DNA from: Kiloniellales bacterium | GTDB taxonomy: Bacteria; Pseudomonadota; Alphaproteobacteria; Kiloniellales; JAKSBE01 | Length of the DNA stretch: 9,319 bases | Reading direction: 5' to 3' | Assembly: GCA_030067055.1 (NCBI GenBank) | Contig: JASJAL010000164.1 | Location: forward strand, 1 to 9,319 | Shown here: one piece after another, positions 6,163-9,319 of the stretch | How the letters are laid out: each line of letters starts with the position of its first letter | How positions within the stretch are numbered: the first letter of the stretch is position 1 | Translations under genes and position numbers: made by a program | The notes under the pieces: generated by a model | The model's database searches: none | Seen by the model: the letters and a program-made list of their open reading frames with translations, nothing else | Told to the model about the DNA's origin: nothing

Positions 6163-6834
6163 CTAGCTGCCTGCCTCGCCGAAAAGGAGAGACTCGGTAA
6201 GGCCCCAGGGATCGACAGCGAAGAGGACCGGATGCAGGACGAGCGCAACGGCCCAGAGCGCGAGGCCCAGGCCGCCGCCCAGGAGCGCGGTCGGATCGAG
6301 GCTGCCGGCGCCCGCTGTCAGACGGCCCCACTCCAGCACGCCGAAGCGACGCTTCTTGCGCCGGTCGACCGCCCGGGTCCCGACCAGCGCGAAGAGCGCC
6401 GAGCCGGCGAAGAGCAGGAGGCTCGGCCAGTCGCCGTTGGCCGGAACGTGGGCGAAGCCCCAGAGCCCGAGCCCCCAGATCAGGGGATGACGGATCCAGC
6501 CGACGATTCCCGGCCGCTCGGGATCGAAACCCTTGGAGCGGAAGGCGACGGAGAGCGGGTTGCGCACCACGGCGCCGATGCCGATCAGCGCGAAGGCGGC
6601 GGCGCTGACGACGAGGGCGAAGGGATAGGCCCAGCCCGGCGTCGGCCAGAGCCAGACGCGCGGGCTCTCGAGCAGCGCGACGATCACCCAGGCGAGCAGC
6701 GCGACCGAGAGGATCGAATAGGCCGTCAGGTAGCCGCGCCGCCCGAGGCGCTCGATCAAGACCGGCCTGATCCGCGTCCGGGCGATCGCGACGTGGCTCA
6801 GGAGAAAGACGGCCATGGCGATCGCGACTTCCAA
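6163..6834 (-). CDS. NnrU family membrane protein
   Basis: A 223-residue polytopic inner-membrane protein of the NnrU family (Pfam NnrU). In Rhodobacter sphaeroides 2.4.3 nnrU is linked to nitrite reduction and nitric oxide metabolism; most family members are uncharacterised and also occur in non-denitrifiers. Family marks are FLLSH near the start (10-14), LRP-like IRPVLIERLGRRGYLTAYS (22-40), the GWIRHPLIWGLGLWGFAHV block (131-149) with the conserved Arg-His-Pro, and ANGDWPSLLLF (151-161), then a DRRKKRRFG basic patch (about 176-184). About six hydrophobic segments are visible. The 6834 start is TTG; an ATG six codons later (6816-6814) is an alternative. The TTG version leaves about nine residues before FLLSH, as usual in the family, and keeps the first membrane helix whole. 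It is divergent from the SDR gene. No nir, nor or nnrR gene is present, so a denitrification role is not supported here. Confidence 0.88.
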   Translation of the reverse strand: MEVAIAMAVFLLSHVAIARTRIRPVLIERLGRRGYLTAYSILSVALLAWVIVALLESPRVWLWPTPGWAYPFALVVSAAAFALIGIGAVVRNPLSVAFRSKGFDPERPGIVGWIRHPLIWGLGLWGFAHVPANGDWPSLLLFAGSALFALVGTRAVDRRKKRRFGVLEWGRLTAGAGSLDPTALLGGGLGLALWAVALVLHPVLFAVDPWGLTESLLFGEAGS

Positions 6835-6990
6835 GGCGCCGGCACTCCGTCGAAGCGAACGGGAGAAATGAATAGCCGCGCGGGACGGGAAGGCGCAAGA
6901 CGAGCCACAAAGCGGTCGCCACGGCTTCGACCTGCACAGGCGCGGAAGCTAAGCTAGACTGTCGTTTTCGGCCGGCAGCGGGAGGGAATC
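6835..6990. promoter_or_regulatory. Divergent intergenic region between nnrU and the SDR gene
   Basis: A 156-bp spacer that must carry promoters for both genes if neither is read from further away. On the plus strand TTCGAC (6926-6931) and TAAGCT (6950-6955), 18 bp apart, and the nearby TAGACT (6955-6960) are weak box candidates. No operator stands out. Confidence 0.3.
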
Positions 6991-7749
6991 ATGGCCTTGA
7001 GCGACTACAAGACGGCATTGGTGACGGGCGCGTCGAGCGGCATCGGGCGGGCGACCGCCCAAGCCCTGGCGGAACGGGGCCTCACGGTCCACGCCATCGC
7101 GCGGCGGGCGGATCGGCTGGCCGAGCTCGCCGAGTCGGTGGGCGGCGCGGGCGCCATCGTCCCGGTGGAACTCGACCTACGCGATTCGGAGGCACTCTAC
7201 GACCGGCTGGCCGGCCTGGAGGTCGACGTCCTGGTCAACAACGCCGGGACCGGCCGCGGCTTCGGCGGCGTCTGCACGGCCACGGCCGAGGACATCGAGA
7301 CGACCCTGGGGACCAACGTGGTGGCGGTCTATCACCTGCTGCGCGCGCTCCTGCCCGGGATGGTCGAGCGCAAGCGCGGGCACGTGGTCAACATCGGCTC
7401 GACCGCCGGGCTCTATCCGATCACCTCGGCGATCTACGGCGGCAGCAAGGGCGCGGTCCACATGCTGGGCCCGAACCTGCGCCTGGAGCTGCGCGGCAGC
7501 GGGGTGCGGGTGACCGAGGTCTGCCCGGGCCGGGTCGAGACCGAGATCTTCGACGCCTCCTTCGACGACCCCGCGGTCGCGGCCAAGGTCAAGGACAGCG
7601 GCATCGAAGACCTGCAGCCGGCGGACATCGCCGACGCCATCCTCTATGCCCTCGACACCCCCTGGCGGGTCAACATCTCGACCCTGGAGATCGTGCCCAA
7701 CGAGCAGAGCTACGGCGGGCTGCACATGGCGCCGGTGGAACGGGGCTGA
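6991..7749 (+). CDS. SDR family NADP-dependent 3-hydroxy acid dehydrogenase (YdfG-like)
   Basis: A 252-residue cytosolic classical short-chain dehydrogenase. The cofactor loop is TGASSGIG (12-19). Arg38-Arg39 after the second beta-strand (ARRADRL) favour NADP over NAD. NNAG is at 83-86, and the catalytic tetrad is Asn109, Ser137, Tyr149 and Lys153 (Y-x3-K). LPGMVERKRGHVVNIGSTAG (121-140) and the C-terminal NISTLEIVPNEQSYGGL (228-244) closely track E. coli YdfG, which oxidises serine and related 3-hydroxy acids and reduces malonic semialdehyde. That makes a YdfG-type activity the best guess; the substrate is not fixed by sequence. The ATG at 6991 has a GGGAGGG ribosome binding site 5-6 bases upstream. 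It is the only plus-strand gene between two minus-strand ones, so likely a single-gene transcript. Confidence 0.93.
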   Translation: MALSDYKTALVTGASSGIGRATAQALAERGLTVHAIARRADRLAELAESVGGAGAIVPVELDLRDSEALYDRLAGLEVDVLVNNAGTGRGFGGVCTATAEDIETTLGTNVVAVYHLLRALLPGMVERKRGHVVNIGSTAGLYPITSAIYGGSKGAVHMLGPNLRLELRGSGVRVTEVCPGRVETEIFDASFDDPAVAAKVKDSGIEDLQPADIADAILYALDTPWRVNISTLEIVPNEQSYGGLHMAPVERG

Positions 7750-7847
7750 GGCACGGGTTGGCGGGGGCTGCTTCACGACGGAGGACAGGAGCGGAATGGC
7801 TCTTGGCCGCTCGCGCAGAATCGGCTCCGCCGGCCTGCGGGCCTAAG

Positions 7848-9269
7848 CTAAGACGCCGCCGGGAGGTCGCGCGCCTTCATCGAGTCCTTCCACCACCGGA
7901 TCAGCCCGGCCTTATGATCGGCGATCGCGTTCACCGACTCCGCCATGAGTTCAACTTCGTCACGGCTGCCGGACCTCGTTGCGATCCGCTCTGTGGGATC
8001 TTCATCGGCCAGGCGGCCGAGCAAGCCCATCATGCGCCGCAATGGCCGTGTGATCCGGCGTGTGATCGCCACGGCGAAGAAGACGCCCAGCGCCGTCGCG
8101 GCGAGCACAATCCAGAGCATGTATCTCTCACTGGCCTGAGATGAAGCCTCGATCTTTGCCGTCATCTCGGCCTCCAGTCGATTGGCGGCCTCGACTTTGC
8201 TGTTCACGATTGGCGTTATCTGACCAACCGCCTCGTGCATCTCGTTCGATAGCCGGTCGATCCGATTGTTCTGCTCAACGAGCGCGAGGAAGTCCCGGCG
8301 GTATTGGGCCAACAAGGCCGTCAGCCTGGCTTTGTCCTCTTGCGAGATGTCAGAACCTTCGACCTGTTCGGTGATGCGCTGCCATTCACGCATTGCCATC
8401 TCGACGTACTGCTTGTCGTCTCTGAGTAGGTAGTCCTTTTCGCGCCGTCGAAGTTGCAGGATATTGCGCTCCATATCAGGGATGTAATGCGCCCGCAGGA
8501 TTGCTTCGATCCGGTGCGCGGCTTGCCGAAACGGTCCCTTGCCCCCCTGAATGTCCTCCTGCGCCAGCACCCTTTGGCTGTAATCTTCGAAACTCCGCTC
8601 ATAGGCACTGAGCTCTTCGAGGAGCGAGGCCTTGGTGTCCGGCGCCAGTCCCGAGTCCTCGACGTTCTGTCGGAGCCCTCCGAGGAGAGTGAAGACCTGG
8701 TTGCGATAAGCCTCTTCGCGTCTCAAGCCGAGATCCTTTTCTCTCCGGCGAACCTGCAGTAGCTGCAGGTAGGGGCTGCTGACCTTAAATTCCCCGGCCA
8801 GGTCTTCCAGCTCGTGGACCGCATCGCGGAAAGCCCCCTGGAGGCCGGAATTGTGATCCAGACCCTTCTTGCGCCAAGCCTCCGCAATCGCCTCGAAGCG
8901 CCGAAGGTAGGTCTCGATTAGCGGTGAAAACTCGCCGGCGACCTGGGCGGCTTCTTCGTCGATTTGGGCCAATTCCGCCGTCAGCGCAAGGACCTCGCCG
9001 ACGCGGTCCGATACCTCCGCAGCGAAGGCTTCCTCTCGATGCAGAAGGAAGTTCTTCTCCGCGCGACGGGTTTCCAGAATGCCAGCCTGAATCTCCAGCA
9101 AGAGGTCTTTTCTTGCATCATGAATTTCTATCAGCCCGCGATAGTCTGCGAGCGAGCGATCCAGCGTGCTGTGGTATTGCCAGATCACCGCAAGAAAGAG
9201 CACGCCCACCAAACCGAAGCTGAGTCCGATCTTCTCGCCTATGCGCAACTTGCTGAGTAGATATGCCAT
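7848..9269 (-). CDS. Two-TM sensor with three HBM-like repeats and a C-terminal HAMP, no output domain
   Basis: A 473-residue membrane sensor. TM1 lies at about 14-31 and TM2 at about 384-403. Between them about 350 mostly helical residues carry three copies of an R-R-x-E-K motif: RRAEKNFLL (68-76), RRREKDLGL (174-182) and RRREKDYLL (274-282). Two are preceded by a related G-x-F-R-x-A-x-H-x-(L/I)-E segment (145-154 and 246-255). These resemble helical bimodular (HBM) sensor domains of McpS-type chemoreceptors, which bind small organic acids, but the region is longer than a usual HBM domain (about 250). A HAMP domain follows (about 400-452, RRITRPLRR). The protein then ends after about 20 residues (GLIRWWKDSMKARDLP), with no methyl-accepting, kinase or GGDEF domain. 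The ATG has an AAGGTGAG ribosome binding site. It is convergent with the SDR gene (98-bp gap). The ligand and partner are unknown. Confidence 0.87.
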   Translation of the reverse strand: MAYLLSKLRIGEKIGLSFGLVGVLFLAVIWQYHSTLDRSLADYRGLIEIHDARKDLLLEIQAGILETRRAEKNFLLHREEAFAAEVSDRVGEVLALTAELAQIDEEAAQVAGEFSPLIETYLRRFEAIAEAWRKKGLDHNSGLQGAFRDAVHELEDLAGEFKVSSPYLQLLQVRRREKDLGLRREEAYRNQVFTLLGGLRQNVEDSGLAPDTKASLLEELSAYERSFEDYSQRVLAQEDIQGGKGPFRQAAHRIEAILRAHYIPDMERNILQLRRREKDYLLRDDKQYVEMAMREWQRITEQVEGSDISQEDKARLTALLAQYRRDFLALVEQNNRIDRLSNEMHEAVGQITPIVNSKVEAANRLEAEMTAKIEASSQASERYMLWIVLAATALGVFFAVAITRRITRPLRRMMGLLGRLADEDPTERIATRSGSRDEVELMAESVNAIADHKAGLIRWWKDSMKARDLPAAS

Positions 9270-9319
9270 CTTCTCACCTTTGGATGGACCGATGCGGCGC
9301 CAGGCACCATCCGGGAAAG

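Noticed and set aside
7832..7843. GGCC-TGCG-GGCC hairpin between the convergent SDR and sensor genes
   Set aside because: The stem is only 4 bp, with no T run on either strand; chance is likely at this GC.
7848..9269. Sensor gene as a frameshifted chemoreceptor pseudogene
   Set aside because: The frame is open from a good ribosome binding site to the stop, the repeats are intact, and no fragment of a signalling domain follows in any frame before the convergent SDR gene.

Overview
This is a 9.3-kb stretch of chromosome-like, high-GC DNA with six complete protein genes, one gene cut by the left edge and one probable gene remnant. Most genes have roughly 65-70% GC; the 4508-4912 gap and the sensor gene at the right end are nearer 55-57%. 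GC content, codon use and the family mix (a FadB/FadJ-type beta-oxidation enzyme, NnrU, ChaA, a YdfG-like SDR, a HAMP sensor) suggest an alphaproteobacterium, perhaps of the Rhodospirillales. That placement is an inference; no rRNA or other marker is present. No tRNA, rRNA, CRISPR array, insertion sequence or phage gene was seen.

Left block, all on the minus strand (1-4507). The first gene transcribed encodes an unusual fusion: a sodium/dicarboxylate symporter-type (SDF/DAACS) membrane domain, an extra membrane helix, and a C-terminal family 3 periplasmic solute-binding domain. After 126 bp comes a two-domain enoyl-CoA hydratase/3-hydroxyacyl-CoA dehydrogenase, and 26 bp further the first 15 codons of a Rossmann-fold dehydrogenase, probably another 3-hydroxyacyl-CoA dehydrogenase. 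The last two look like one fatty-acid or acyl-CoA degradation operon.

Middle (4508-6834). A 405-bp divergent gap holds a 17-bp palindrome before the transporter gene, a weak promoter before chaA, and a short reading frame that resembles the tail of a formylglycine-generating-enzyme (SUMF1) domain. chaA (plus strand, cation/proton antiporter) converges on an nnrU-family membrane protein gene (minus strand).

Right block (6835-9319). nnrU is divergent from a YdfG-like NADP-dependent short-chain dehydrogenase. That gene converges on a gene for a two-TM sensor whose extracytoplasmic part carries three copies of an R-R-x-E-K motif about 100 residues apart, followed by a HAMP domain and almost nothing else.

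Overall this looks like ordinary housekeeping and accessory metabolism plus two proteins of unusual architecture: the transporter/binding-protein fusion and the three-module sensor without an output domain. I see no defence system or other multi-gene novel system.
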